Shown piece by piece: positions 35,715-46,933 of a stretch of DNA of 64,000 bases; position 1 is the first letter of the stretch; every line of letters starts with the position of its first letter. Under the pieces are notes generated by a model that saw only the letters and a list, made by a program, of their open reading frames with translations, ran no database searches and was not told the DNA's origin. The DNA lies in the NCBI GenBank assembly GCA_037127255.1, contig JBANSL010000008.1:4178896-4242895 (forward strand), read 5' to 3'. Made by a program: the position numbers and the translations under genes. This DNA comes from Persicaria tinctoria (taxonomy: Eukaryota > Streptophyta > Magnoliopsida > Caryophyllales > Polygonaceae).

Positions 35715-36939
35715 GACAAGGTAAGTAAAAATAATAATAAGAATATTTATGAAAAATGTGTAAAAATGATATGTGCTTAAGATTTTAGTATAATAGGTTA
35801 ATTGGGTGAAAATCCAAAAATAAAGGTGCTTATAACACCTAATAAAAAGTGCTTACGATTTAGTAGTTAGATATAGCTAAATTAATAAAAGAAACCTGTC
35901 CAAATTTTATTAGTTGGATTTTTTTTCTAGGATCACTTGATTGGGAGGAAATCGTAAAGGTAGATATTACATATAAGCAAAAATATTTCTCATTTAATAG
36001 TTAGAATAAATAAATCTCATTGGTTAAAAAAATATTTAATTTTTTTTCTATGATTATTCATTGGTTAAAAAATAAAGTATTAAAGGATATTGTGTAATTA
36101 ATATAAAATTGAACAATATTATTTAGTAAATAATAACTTTATTTAAAAAATAAGTTTTGCATTAATACCATTAGTTAAAAAAAATGTAGTAAGAAATGAT
36201 ATTTTGTAATTAATATTAGATGATTTAGTAAACATAATTAAATGATATTAAACAAATAATACTTTACAAAAATAACTTTGCAAGAGAAGAGTACATGTGG
36301 CATAAATGCTTCTATTTTGACAAACAAAAGTTATATAAAAGGTTGTTTTTTACAATATTGAATTTAAAAGGTGGTTTTGAACAATATACCCTTAGGGTTG
36401 TTCTATATGTTAAGAATCTTAAGATATGGTTGGTTGTTGGGGATTTGGGCCCAGAAGCTTCATTTTGCATTTAAATTGGGTTGTAGCCTGTATGGGATAT
36501 GGTTGGCAGTTGGAGATTTGGGACCAGCCCACTTGTGGAGTGGCCCACCCCATGATTTATCCTCTTTCTTTTATTGCTGATTGAATTAGGATTTGACCTG
36601 TGAAGCTTAAGCATTCTGCGTCAGACTACAAGTAGGTCTAAACAAGGTCTTCAAAATGTCATTATTGAATGAGATAGGCTCAGAATCATCAACGATATCA
36701 ATAACATAACCAAACCTCCTTGGAAAATCTCAAGAATGGTTGAGAAGATTCATCGCTATAAGGATAGTTTCAGCAGCCAAAAAATGATCAACGATGATCC
36801 TTGCTCAATCAATACAGGCTATTTATTGCCTACTTTAAAATAAAATAAAAAACTTGATTATATAAATGGTATTCAATGAAAATTTTCGATATAGATATCG
36901 AGCTCCCTTCCATATTTGACTCGTTCAAATTTCAAAGTC
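35715..36939. other. AT-rich intergenic with one weak coding relic
   Basis: This is mostly AT-rich low-complexity sequence. On the minus strand, about 36790-36600 reads DHFLAAETILIAMNLLNHS, a stop, then DFPRRFGYVIDIVDDSEPIS and NNDILKTLFRPTC; it looks like a decayed exon, but I do not recognise it. GATATCGAGCTCCCTTC near 36893 also resembles 38555-38575 (ATCGAGCTGCCACAATGG), another hint of local duplication. Confidence 0.3.
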
Positions 36940-36947
36940 CGTCCTAT

Positions 36948-38315
36948 CAGTGCCGGCCCTGGGCATGTGCGAGAGGAGCGATCGCCCAGGGCCTCCGGTT
37001 TGTACAGGGCCTCATTTTAAATTTAGTATATATACATTTTAAATTTAATATATATAATATAAAGGTTCCTAAAAGTTATTACAAATGGGTTTGGCGTACT
37101 GGTTTTGTGAAGTGGGGGCGTGTCCCCTTTTTCCTCCTATCCGGGGTTCGATCCCCTGTAATCCTGATTACTCTTATACTCCATCCGTTCAACAAAACTT
37201 GTCGTTTACTATTCACGTACGCTTTTTTATAATGATAAAAACTATATAAAATATTCATTTTTTTTAAATTTTTTTTAACAAGTTTGTATTTATTAATAAT
37301 AACTACGAAATTGTTAAAAAAAATATATTTAAAAAGTCAATATTTTATATAGTTTTTAGCTCCTAAAAACGCGTGCATGAATAGTAAAACGTCAAGTTTT
37401 GTTGAACGGAGGGAGTATATTTTTGCTCCTTTATATTTTTCCTCCTTTCCAATACTGTGTTGTTTAATACAGTAGTATTGCGTTTCCCTAATATTTACAT
37501 TTACTTTTCATTAGTAGCCAATACATAATTAATCACATTATTATTTTTTCATAATTTAGAGATTTAAAGATTATTACAATTATGATACTATTTCCCATTT
37601 AACAATTACATTAACTATAATAGCATACTGTTTCACAATAAAAATCATCTTACTTTTTGTCACTATGTTAAAATCTCCATAAAATATTACTATTTTTTTA
37701 AATGAATTTTTTTTATAATTTCATACTTAATACTAACAAGTATGAAATTATTAAAAAAAAATTGATTAAAAATATTATATACCTCCTTAAAATGCATGCA
37801 CAAAATGACAAACGACATTTATTTTAAAACAGATGGAGTATATATTAATGTAAATATTATAAATAAAAGGTTACAATTTTTAACAGAGGGAAATTAAGTT
37901 AGATGCAAGAGTATATATAAGCTACTAATAACTTATCTATCTTCTCATTTTGTATTTTCTTCTCAGTTTGTTGTACCATGAGTCTTCTTCTTCCTTTCAC
38001 CTAGCTCTACATCGTCTTATATAAGATGATTTGATTCTTATCACGTTATTAGTCAATATTTAGACCAATGTTTGTATTTCTACTTTAAAGATTATTCAAA
38101 AACATATACTATGGTGATTAAATATAAGAAATGGTTAAATTGACAAATTAGTGTATAAAATTTATTATTAATACATAAAATATACTAAAATGATTATATG
38201 TTAATAAAAAGAACCTAAAAATTTAATATAGGAGATTAAATTTAAAACATTATATATAAAACTTATTATTAATGAATTTCTGCACTGGGCCTCCGAAATT
38301 GATTGGACGGCCCTG
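36948..38315. mobile_element. hAT non-autonomous element, 8-bp target duplication
   Basis: The left end CAGTGCCGGCCCTGGGC and the right end (reverse) CAGGGCCGTCCAATC both precede a GGCCTCC/GGAGGCCC motif. The 8-bp direct repeat CGTCCTAT flanks it at 36940-36947 and 38316-38323. Inside are a Stowaway MITE (37179-37415) and a tRNA-like stretch (about 37085-37165, TTTGGCGTACTGG then GGGGTTCGATCCCC) that looks like a SINE head. No transposase frame is present. Confidence 0.88.
37179..37415. mobile_element. Stowaway (Tc1/mariner) MITE
   Basis: Terminal inverted repeats CTCCATCCGTTCAACAAAAC and (reverse of right end) CTCCCTCCGTTCAACAAAAC are flanked by TA on both sides. The 237-bp length and the CTCC(C/A)TCCGT terminus are diagnostic of Stowaway. 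It is nested inside the hAT element 36948-38315. Confidence 0.92.
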
Positions 38316-38663
38316 CGTCCTATGCGTTTAATATATAATGTAAATATAATTCACACCAAAGATAATGAACCCAGCTAGAAAAAATGTATGATAAAAAAGT
38401 CTCCTCGATCGATTGAGTCAAGTCGTATCTAATGGGAATTAAATTTGTAATCAAAGTTATGCCACAAATTATATAAAGGATATTTGTCGACACACTTGAT
38501 CGGTTTCAGCAATAATCACATTAAAAATATAAATAGATAATGATATTTTCCATAAGAATCGAGCTGCCACAATGGACTCCTTCAAAGTCTCCTAATGCAG
38601 TTCAAAAGAAAGCATTAAAAACCAACCCCCAAAAAAGGATTAAAAGGCCGGGAGGTATTATTA

Positions 38664-38767
38664 AGTGTTTAACCATTCCGGAATGGCTCACCGGAAAGGA
38701 CTTGTGGGTAGTACCCATAGGTTCCCGATTCGAACCCCGGAATGGCCGCTCTCTATTTACCAATTCA
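38664..38767 (+). mobile_element. Short SINE-like insertion
   Basis: A segment of about 104 bp lies between two copies of GGTATTATTAAG (about 38652-38663 and 38768-38779). It contains a tRNA-like internal promoter: TGGCTCACCGGAAAGG (A-box region) and GATTCGAACCCC (B box). The paralogous locus at 16475-16500 lacks the insertion, supporting an empty site. No poly(A) tail is visible. Confidence 0.5.
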
Positions 38768-38779
38768 AGGTATTATTAA

Positions 38780-39119
38780 GGGTAGAAATATTGGTATTAT
38801 TGATAGTGCGTGCAACAGCTAGTGACCTCGTTACAACCACCACAAGGAGATTCATGCACAAAACGGATGAACCACCTAACTTCTATTTGCACACACTTTA
38901 ATTTCTCGGCTTCAGTCAGCATCACCTTCAAAGGGTCTTGGAGATTTGAGACGATGTTATTGGAAATCCATTTCTGATGAGTCGTAATCTTTAGCCATTA
39001 GCCTCCAAATGAAACTTTAACATGACATCCATTTGGTTCTTGAGGGTGTGTATATCCTCACCCTGATACCTGAGACATATAGTGAATCCGCAAACGAAAT
39101 CATATGAAGCAAAGATTAG
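38780..39119. other. Intergenic downstream of PNO1 with an unrecognised exon-like frame
   Basis: The minus strand is open across about 38990-38800 and reads THQKWISNNIVSNLQDPLKV, followed by MLTEAEKLKCVQIEVRWFIR. It looks protein-like and lacks stops over about 60 codons, but I do not recognise it and see no clear splice sites. It may be a relic exon. Confidence 0.25.
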
Positions 39120-39737
39120 AGGACATGTAGCAGCGGACTCGAATAGGAAGCTGCTATGTGCAGTCATATGTACAAATTGGTGGACTCCCTGTTAGGCTAG
39201 AAGTCGATCACCATCTATGTGACCAAACTCCAGCGATTGTTCGAAAGAGGCTGGGGGGATTGCCTTTGCAGCTGCAATGTCGACTACCTCGTGGAACCTG
39301 GGATGGTTTTGATGGTTTGTTGGGGCTTCATTTTGTGCTATTGACTGTCTTCAGCACAGCTCCGCTGTCTCAACCTAAAGATTTGTTCAACTATAATAGA
39401 TTGAAAATGTGTACTGAGAAACAGAAACTAGCTAGATGGATTTAGCTATAATCATTAACAGAGACAAAACTCTTCAGCAAGTGTTCAACAAATCTGTAGG
39501 TTGAAACATTAACATTAACAAGAGACAATAAATCAGAGAATATGTATATATTTATAAATGAGATCAGCCTTTAAATATAAGGCAATATACTAAAATTTAA
39601 GACAACCACACCCCAATAAGGATGTTCTAAAATGGTCCACTAAACTAAGCTCATATTGAAAAATATAAGTTCATACTAAGCTAACCAAGATCAATTATAT
39701 ATATAGATCATTACTTGTAATCTAGCAGCAACTGTAA

Positions 39738-40382
39738 TTAAAACCTTTCAGAAGCCCTTGCAGTCACAGCTCTGAGTTTGGAGTAAACCTTGGCTGCTGG
39801 CGATCCCAAAATGAGGCTACAGAGTGCATCCTTGGCAACCTTCAAATTCGAACAGGCTCCGAGGATGTGCACCTTTTTATCAGCAATCACGATCCTTGTT
39901 CTCGTGGTGTTCTCAATAGCAAACTTGGTCTTACCTCCTTTCCCTGAAAGCCTTCCAATAGCACGAGACAAGTGCTCGCCACGAAGTGTCTTGACGTCTT
40001 TGACCTCAAAGGAGTCCAAACGCATCTCATCAATGCGTAGAAGTGCTTCTGCATCTTTGACATCAAAGCCACGCATAAAAGCCTCGAAAAAGGCAGCACA
40101 TTTATGCAGGTTATCAATGTCAGGTGTCTCAGCTGTGGTCTTTAGTTCAACTCTGCGTGAACCCTTGCGGTTTACGCACACATCAATCTTCATCTCACCG
40201 GTGATCAAGGGAAAGATGTGTTCCCATACTTTGCGAAGAGGGCTGAACCTGTGAGATGGAATCGCTATTGCTCTGTACTGGACCTGTCCATCAGACATCT
40301 CATGAGCCTTCAATTGAGGGAAATTCGGCTTTGACGGCACAATTCCAGGTGCCCCTTCAACCTCCATCATCCTCAAGGCCAT
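39738..40382 (-). CDS. PNO1: RNA-binding protein PNO1 (partner of NOB1)
   Basis: The intact 214-residue protein matches the PNO1/Dim2 family, which in plants is about 215 aa. It is a KH-domain ribosome assembly factor of the pre-40S particle, acting in the nucleolus and cytoplasm with the endonuclease NOB1 in maturation of the 18S rRNA 3' end. Landmarks are FPQLKAH near residue 21, the conserved IPSHRFSPLRKVWEHIFPLI (41-60), KIDVCVNRKGSRRVELKTT (65-83), the GRLSGKGGKTKFAIENTTRT stretch (143-162) with GKGGKTK of the KH fold, and a C-terminal YSKLRAVTARASERF. Start 40382 is the first ATG; MM at residues 5-6 offers an internal alternative. The coding region has no intron. A 5' leader, probably with an intron, extends toward 41300. 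A duplicated, broken copy lies at 49041-50046. This is the best candidate for a functional host gene here. Confidence 0.95.
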   Translation of the reverse strand: MALRMMEVEGAPGIVPSKPNFPQLKAHEMSDGQVQYRAIAIPSHRFSPLRKVWEHIFPLITGEMKIDVCVNRKGSRRVELKTTAETPDIDNLHKCAAFFEAFMRGFDVKDAEALLRIDEMRLDSFEVKDVKTLRGEHLSRAIGRLSGKGGKTKFAIENTTRTRIVIADKKVHILGACSNLKVAKDALCSLILGSPAAKVYSKLRAVTARASERF

Positions 40383-41340
40383 GGCTCTCTATTGACCAGG
40401 TAAGCCTTAAGCCTGCAGATTTAACGGTATGCTCAGGAATTAAGCTTGAAAAAAGCATCAATCAAGATAATATAATCATTATAGAAAGGAACAAAAAAAG
40501 CCACACCGAAGTTAGGTTTCTGTTGCAATCAAGTATCATCCCCGAAAAGACAGAGAAGACTAAAGGTTCATCTTTCACCATACCGAATGTTAAAGTATCT
40601 AAAATGTATTAAACCGTTATATTACCAAATACCAACAAGTGCAAAATACCAGTCTTTGAAACTTCATTCCATGTTCCAACATTAGCAGTTTAGCCATAAT
40701 CAGGAACAACACAAATTCTCAAATAGAACACCACAAACATATTTTAAAACCAAAAGTTGCAGGAAACATTAAACAATTAAATATTCAATATCAAGGTAAC
40801 AGCTATAACAAATTGAACAACAACATTATACAAAAGCAGCAACAGAGAAAAAACAAGGGTAACTGCTATAACAAATTGAACAACAACATCATACAAAAGC
40901 AGCAACAGAGAAAAAACAAGAGTCATGGCAAAGAAGAGATGAACCATGAAAGAAGGAGAGCAATATATTCAATTGAAAATCGAACTCTTATCTTGTCAAT
41001 TCCAAGTAAATCAAACATGAATAACCTAAATCGATTTCACAGTTGTGTATTGGCACCAGAGAGAGGCGCGAACCGAAGGGCAGCCAGTCACGAGCGCGTT
41101 CAGAGGGTCCGGCCGCTGCACTAGCCGCCCGTAATGGAAATCAAGCAGAGAGATAACAGAGAGAGTAGCTTCGAGACTTACAAAACAAAAAAGGGGGAAA
41201 TCGAGCTTTACTTGCGAGGGGCGATGGAAGAGCTTCGAGATCGACGGCGATGCCTCCGGAGGAATGCAAGGGCTGACGGCGAGGAGAGAGGCGAGCGAGT
41301 AATAGGCTAATACCCTAATGGGGGATTGGGGCTTACTTGT
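40383..41340 (-). promoter_or_regulatory. PNO1 leader and promoter region
   Basis: This is non-coding sequence upstream of PNO1. The GC-rich part at 41050-41300 is a likely transcription start area and first leader exon; the AT-rich 40450-41030 may be a leader intron, but no splice pair is asserted. A 63-bp tandem repeat lies at 40795-40920. No TATA box is claimed. Confidence 0.4.
40795..40920. repeat. 63-bp tandem duplication
   Basis: Two copies of a 63-bp unit (GGTAAC(A/T)GCTATAACAAATT... to ...AGAGAAAAAACAAG) lie head to tail, differing at very few positions. They sit in the presumed leader or intron of PNO1 and are absent from the duplicate locus, whose homology ends near 50095. Confidence 0.9.
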
Positions 41341-41804
41341 TTAGGGTTGCATAGATATACATACCTATTTTTTTTTATTTTTTTTTATTAGGTAATAACA
41401 TACTTTTGGCCTTTTGGAATATAGTAAAAATATACTATAGACTTTCAAATTTAATAAAAATATCTCTACCACGAATTTTCTCACGTAATAAAAAAAGCTG
41501 ACAAGGCATGTTGGGTGCAATTTTTTTTTTTCTGACATTAAAAATCTCGAGGAAAGCAATACACTCCTCTTCCACTTTTTCTTTTTCTTTTTTGACATTT
41601 TTTTCTTTTTTTCTAATGATGAATCGATAGTTAGTTGTAGTTTTCGATAAAGTAAAAAAAGTAGTATATTAAATGAAGGTAAAATAGTACTATAATTATT
41701 AATTTTCTTAAAAGTTGCACACAAAGCTAAAATGATATATTTTGACGAATGAAGGGAATATGATTCAGGCTTCAACCTTCGATTTCTATCAGCAGCATGT
41801 CTAA
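41341..41804. other. AT-rich intergenic upstream of PNO1
   Basis: Low-complexity sequence with T-runs (for example TTTTTTTATTTTTTTTTATT near 41369). The minus-strand frame across it is lysine/leucine-rich and not believable as a gene. Confidence 0.5.
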
Positions 41805-42122
41805 GAGCATCCACAATGGGGGTTTCTAAACCCCAAAAATAAGGAACCAATTAATAAAAAATTGAAGAAGAGGGAATATGATTCAGGCTTCAACCTTCGA
41901 TTTCTATCAGCAGCATGTCTAAGAGAAAGAAAAAGGAGATGAGGTGGGCCAACATGAGGAGAGAGAGTGATAGAAAAAAAAAAGGTGGGTCCCGATAAAA
42001 AAAAAATAGAGTTTTAAATGGTTTTAGAGATGTGGGTGAAAAATTGTATTGAGTTTTTTAAGGAGCGAAATATAAAAAGTGGAGTTAAGGAACCCGGATG
42101 GATTTCACGAATGCGGATGCTC
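41805..42122. mobile_element. PIF/Harbinger-like MITE, TAA target duplication, containing a copy of its own flank
   Basis: Ends GAGCATCCACAATG and (reverse) GAGCATCCGCATTCG are flanked by TAA (41802-41804 and 42123-42125), the 3-bp target preference of PIF/Harbinger. Oddly, about 52 bp of the left flank (GAATATGATTCAGGCTTCAA... to ...CATGTCTAAGAG) recur inside the element at about 41874-41926. Confidence 0.6.
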
Positions 42123-42482
42123 TAATTATAGTAATTATATGGATGAACTTGCTCGTCCACCATGTCCTACGTGTTCATATCTGAAAAGATGTTCTTAAAT
42201 GGGAGTCTAGCAAGGCTTGTGTTAGGACCCGAAGGTCGGATGGGGGGAGATCATGGCTTCAATGGAGGTTTGTGAGAGATTGAGAAAGAGAGAAGAGAGA
42301 TCAGAGGAGAGAGAGAGGTCGAAGGAGAAGATAGAACTGTCTTTAGAATTGATTCATTGATAACCCGTACATACAACCCTATGGATACTTATACCACAAT
42401 ACCCTCACTTTCTACTATTTACAATACTCACCCCTATATATATCAATCATAACATTACTCCCCTCTTATAAAGCTTTATCCT

Positions 42483-43921
42483 TGATAGCATGCATTTAGG
42501 TAGGCATAATAGGTTGCATTTAGCTTAGTTAAGATGCATTTCATGGATTGATTAAGCACGATTTGCATATTAGTTCTCTATGTTGTCGGAGTCGGAATCT
42601 ACACGCTTTTATTGATTATTTCAGGTAATGGTAGATCCGAGGAGGAGACATGAGTTGATAACGCATTGAATGAGAATGTCTAGTTGATCGAAGAAGCTTA
42701 CATGAAGATCTCAAGAGGTCCTGAGAAGAAGAAGCGAGTCTAAACGAAGAACAAGTCTACAGAAGTTGTCGCCAGACATGCTGAACTTGTTTTGCACTTT
42801 CTGGAGGCCTCGCCTCGGCTGTCTGATTGACTATTATGACCATGTGTTGGAAAGCTCTTTCAGAGAGCTACAACTTTCTTGTTGAGAAGAAGAGCAAATT
42901 CGAGATGGATTTTCCGGGAAAGACCGATGCAGCGGCCGCAGCATGTATGTCGCGGCCGCCGCCAGTACCGTCGCAGCGGGAGAAGGAAAATTCCATATGT
43001 TGCGCCCGCAGCATCTGGGCGTCAGCGCTGTGCGCTGCGTTTTAAATAATAAAAACCCTATATCTTATTTATTGTTTCATGGCCGACTTTGGATCATATA
43101 TAAGGCCAAATTTAGTTATTTTTCCAGCACTTCTATTCTATTCTTTCATCAGACACTTTAGAGATTTTGAGCGATGTCTTCCATGAGGACTTAAACTCAT
43201 CTATTCTGCATGCAATTTGAAGCTTTATTTGGATTGATTGTGAGTTTCTAATTCTCGTTCCTTATTTCCTATATTTGAATGCTTCAACTTCTTTGTGCTT
43301 GATTGTTTATTGTTTTGTTCTATCTTGTCTGGCCAACTTGTAGATCAATTCAATTGCTAAGGTTTTGTACATTCCTGATTGTGAACCTTACCCTAAGTGG
43401 AAAACTTGTTCCTTTAGGGCTGATTGAACTAATTGAACTAGTAGGAAGTTGGATGTGTTGTTAAATCTCTCTTTAGAAACTGCAAAATACCTTGGCTAAT
43501 CTCTGAACTTAAAGCTATCAATTGGGTTATATCCTTCTTTAAGGACTGTTCGATTGATAAGGGTTTCTAGGACTGATTGGACTAGTAACTATATTAGGTC
43601 GGGACAAGGGCATTCATAGGAAACTTAATAGGACGAGAAAAAGTTACAAGGATCGTTTCAACCAAATAAAGTGGAAAATTGTAAGTAGAATTGCTTCTCC
43701 TAATTGTCTGAATTAAAGTCATTTACTTTTGTTTGCTTCAATCCGCTTTGATAAAAGGCGGAACTTTCACACTCAAACCCCCCCTTTTTGGTTACTTGAT
43801 TGGCATCTAAATCACACTCGAATAGCAAATTTCCCTGTGGGATCGACCTCTTGCTTATTGCTACACTAGTTATAGGTTTGAGTTTTCGTTGACGGGTCAA
43901 CGACAGGTTTTCCCTCCATCA
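42483..43921 (+). mobile_element. Solo LTR nested in the TRIM
   Basis: The segment begins TGATAGCATGCATTTAGG and ends CCCTCCATCA, and is flanked by ATCCT (42478-42482 and 43922-43926). It contains TAGGTCGGGACAAGGGCATT, a CCCCCCC run and TGTGGGATCGACCTCTTGCT, features recalled from Athila/Tat-like Gypsy LTRs; the lineage is an inference. A 5'-truncated relative lies at 15495-16011. A CGGCCGCCGCCAGTACCGTC-type GC-rich patch at 42930-42970 is unusual for the neighbourhood. Confidence 0.85.
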
Positions 43922-43949
43922 ATCCTCAAAGCTTATTAGAGGTTAACCA

Positions 43950-44135
43950 CTAAACTAATGAAAAGAGCGACTTGATCTTCAATTTCAGCCATTTGATGTA
44001 GCACCAAATGAAATACGATTCAGGCAAATATGGATTGATGGACAACAACCATAATCGGAGTTCCCCAAACCGCTGATTGTACTCCTCAAGGCTATCCACT
44101 TGCCTGAGATTGTTGAATTCTTCAAGAAACTCCAT
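43950..44135 (-). pseudogene. Retrotransposon gag fragment (TRIM internal region)
   Basis: A 61-codon frame beginning MEFLEEFNNLRQVDSLEEYN and continuing QRFGELRLWLLSINPYLPES resembles the retrotrans_gag domain of Gypsy-type elements (F--LRQ--S---Y---FE-L, then NP-L-E-YF). It lies just inside the primer-binding site and then runs out of homology. Only this vestige of coding sequence remains. Confidence 0.6.
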
Positions 44136-44276
44136 GGCTCGGCTTGGTTGCGGTTGTTTTCAATCGACGATTCTCGAAACAGGTCGAAAGATCAACGAGC
44201 TCTGATACCAATTGTTAGGACCCGAAGGTCGGATGGAGGGAGATCATGGCTTCAATGGAGGTTTGTGAGAGATTGA

Positions 44277-45788
44277 TGTTGATTCCACCTTGATGATGTG
44301 CATATATTTGTGATATATTTTTATATGATGGAAGACAAATAATATCAATTAGTATTTATTTATATATGCGAATATATTCATTTAATTATTTATTGGGATC
44401 TATATTTAATCATTTGTTGGAGATTTTGTGCAGGATTTGATTTGGTTATTGGAGATTTTGGGTTGACTTTCTAAAAGCCTCTTTGAGGATTTTGTGGAGC
44501 AATCTTCAAGTTCAAGAGGTTGTTGGTTTGTTGAGATCTTCAAGAGATTTGGTTAAACTAATCTTTGATTGCATTCAACGTGTTAGAACAAACCAAAGCC
44601 AAAACCTTGGTTTCCAGGTTTTGGTAAGGCCTTACCGACAGTGATTTCAAGGAGTTACATGAGCTTGGAATTGAAAGGCTCAGACTTAATGTATTGGGTC
44701 TATTTATAATGGGCCTATTTTTACTCATGCCTACAATTCTAGCTCTAAAGGTGTAACATCTTATTGGGCCTATTTGAATGGAACTATTTGTTAAATGGGC
44801 CTATTTTACTTAAGCTTACCATTCCAACTTTAAAGGACCAATAGGTTATTGGGCCTAATTTTGAATGGGCCAATATATTTGTTAGAATGTTTTAAATTCT
44901 ATCTTTAACTAACTACGTAGATATCTTGAATTCTTTATTTGTTGAGATTTCACAGGGATTTGGTTGAATGGAGTTTTCAAACGTCAAATTTCAAAAGCTC
45001 ATATCCCAGGCAAAGATTCAAGCATATCCGAAGTGAAGTTTCTAGAACGTGTTTCAAACGGCCGAAGTTCTCTCCACAAGATTTGCAACATATTCGGCGC
45101 CTTTCATTCACAAGTTCAAACGTCCGAGTTATTCAATTTTCGAATGGTTGGGCTGGCCTTTATAAGGAGAAGAAGGGGATTGCAGTCGATACACATCAAC
45201 ACAACGCTTAAAAGACAATTCAGCAATCTCTCGTCTCCTGCAACAACATCGTCTCGCATCTCTCTTGGTTTAATTGTTTTATTTCTTTGAGAGTTTGTGA
45301 GGTTTACATTGAGCTTTATCGTACAATTCATTTAGGGTTATACTAAGGGTACATCTCTACCCAAACGTATAGATACTTCGGTATCGGTAGGACTTTGTTT
45401 AACTAGTGTGCTTGGGTTGCTAGATAGTAAGGTAGTTTAGAAGTGGGTAAGTCTTCTAGAGGTTGTATCTAGGGCTCATAAGATAAAGTGAAATAAAGTT
45501 GTTGAATCCTACGGGTTGGATAACCCTAGGCGGGGACGTAGGCGGTTGTGCCGAACCTCGTTAACAAGTATCGTGTCCTTTACTTTCTGTTCTTTACCTT
45601 TCGTGCTTGTGTTTGTCTTTTCTTCTTATTCGTTATTTTGTGCTTAACTTGCTACTGTTTTACAGATAAGATCTTACCTCGGGCTGGTAAGGTCTTACAG
45701 TTTTCAGCATTTGCGAAAAATTGTCATACTCTATTCTTTCTCCTTCTAGAGTATTTCTTTGCCTTTTATCTGCCTATTCCGCACTTCA
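44277..45788 (+). mobile_element. Solo LTR nested in the TRIM LTR
   Basis: It begins TGTTGATTCCACCTTGATGA and ends CCGCACTTCA, with ATTGA duplicated at 44272-44276 and 45789-45793. The uninterrupted target is visible in the other TRIM LTR (GAGAGATTGAGAAAGAG near 42270). It is the same family as the LTR at 20965-22412: both share the TCCACCTTGATGAT start and GGTTGGATAACCCTAGGCGG, GAACCTCGTTAACAA and TTCTAGAGTAT blocks. Confidence 0.9.
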
Positions 45789-45939
45789 ATTGAGAAAGAG
45801 AGGAGAGATCAGAGGAGAGCGAGAGGTAGAAGGAGAAGATAGAACTGTCTTTAGAATTGATTCATTGATAACCCGTACATTCAACCCTATGGATACTTAT
45901 ATCACAATACCCTCACTTTCTACTATTTACAATACTCAC

Positions 45940-46012
<73 letters not shown>

Positions 46013-46024
46013 CCTAACAACTTG

Positions 46025-46933
46025 TGATCACATCCAAATCCTTAACTTATAAAGACACACTCCAAGTTGCAATACAATATTTTAGAGTAAAATTCGACTA
46101 TAAGAATCAACAATACAGTCGATACTTCCTCCCATCTATATTATTTGTTTTTTTAGAAGATAAAATTTGATGAACAATATTAATATTTGATATTTTAAGA
46201 GTAATTACACTCTTCTTTACTTTTGCACTAATATCAATATAATTTTTTTTTTTGTTTAACCAATTATATTTATACATAGTAAATGTGATAGGGAAGTAGA
46301 AAATATTTAATAGGGTATTTAAAAGTAAAAGTAATATTTTTAATTTTTTAACATATCTCTAAAGTCTAAACACATCTAATATTTCCGCACAATGCATCAC
46401 AACAAGGAAATCCCAATCTCAATTTAGTCGAATTGTGGTTGGATTTTGAGCCCAAAACTCATGGTTGGTCATCCTCTTTGGTGTTGGCTATGAGTGGGCT
46501 TCCCAGCCCAATTTAATCGTATAAGCCCAAGTAACTGTCTATCCCTCAAGCGGTCAAGCATCAACTCACAGTCTGATTCAGATTCGTTCAAAGCAGTTGG
46601 GATTTCAGTGCGTGACGATTTAATGCGATCTCCATCACGTATAAAACATATACGTACGATGGTATTAGGTAGGATATCTGCAAAAGAATCGCCCATTTTT
46701 GGAACCTGATCAAGATCCCTCTGCACTCCGCATGGCCTGCAGCTCCTGCAGCCTTGACCGATCTTTGACTAGCATGATCGATCGATGTAACGATGTTATG
46801 GTACGGTGTAACCTACACTGGCCATTGGGTGGCCTGGCCACTATATATACATCCGATCCGTTGAACAAGAACAGTACGTCACTCCTCAGTGTTAATTATA
46901 ATCTCTTGAATCTGTACGTCCATCATTTCCAAC
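46025..46933. other. Intergenic and promoter of the small gene at 46934
   Basis: AT-rich up to 46440, then more balanced. A TATA-like CTATATATAC lies at about 46841-46850, roughly 90 bp upstream of the ATG at 46934. No further gene is recognised; short frames near 46470-46720 on both strands have no domain. Confidence 0.45.

Larger units (their letters stand above)
42220..46019 (-). mobile_element. TRIM-type miniature LTR retrotransposon, interrupted twice
   Basis: LTRs occur at 42220-42454 (235 bp) and 44213-46019, the latter containing a solo LTR. Both start TGTTAGGACCCGAAGGTCGG and end CATAACA or CCTAACA. On the minus strand the internal region begins with a primer-binding site TTGGTATCAGAGC (44198-44210, initiator tRNA-Met type) and ends with a polypurine tract AAGAGGGGAGTAA beside the 3' LTR. 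Without the two inserted LTRs the internal region is only about 310 bp and holds one gag-like fragment. Flanks GCTTG and ACTTG form a target duplication with one mismatch. The 46-kb LTR also carries an expanded (TA)n tract (about 45945-46010). Confidence 0.82.

Noticed and set aside
37085..37165. tRNA-like sequence with a good B box
   Set aside because: No cloverleaf or anticodon arm could be drawn and it lies in a transposon; called a SINE-like head, not a tRNA gene.
41365..41850. 161-codon minus-strand lysine-rich frame
   Set aside because: It is generated by T-runs and MITE sequence; no domain.
46469..46726. 85-codon minus-strand frame with QRDLDQVPKMGDSF
   Set aside because: No family resemblance, no splice or promoter evidence, and another frame is open on the opposite strand.
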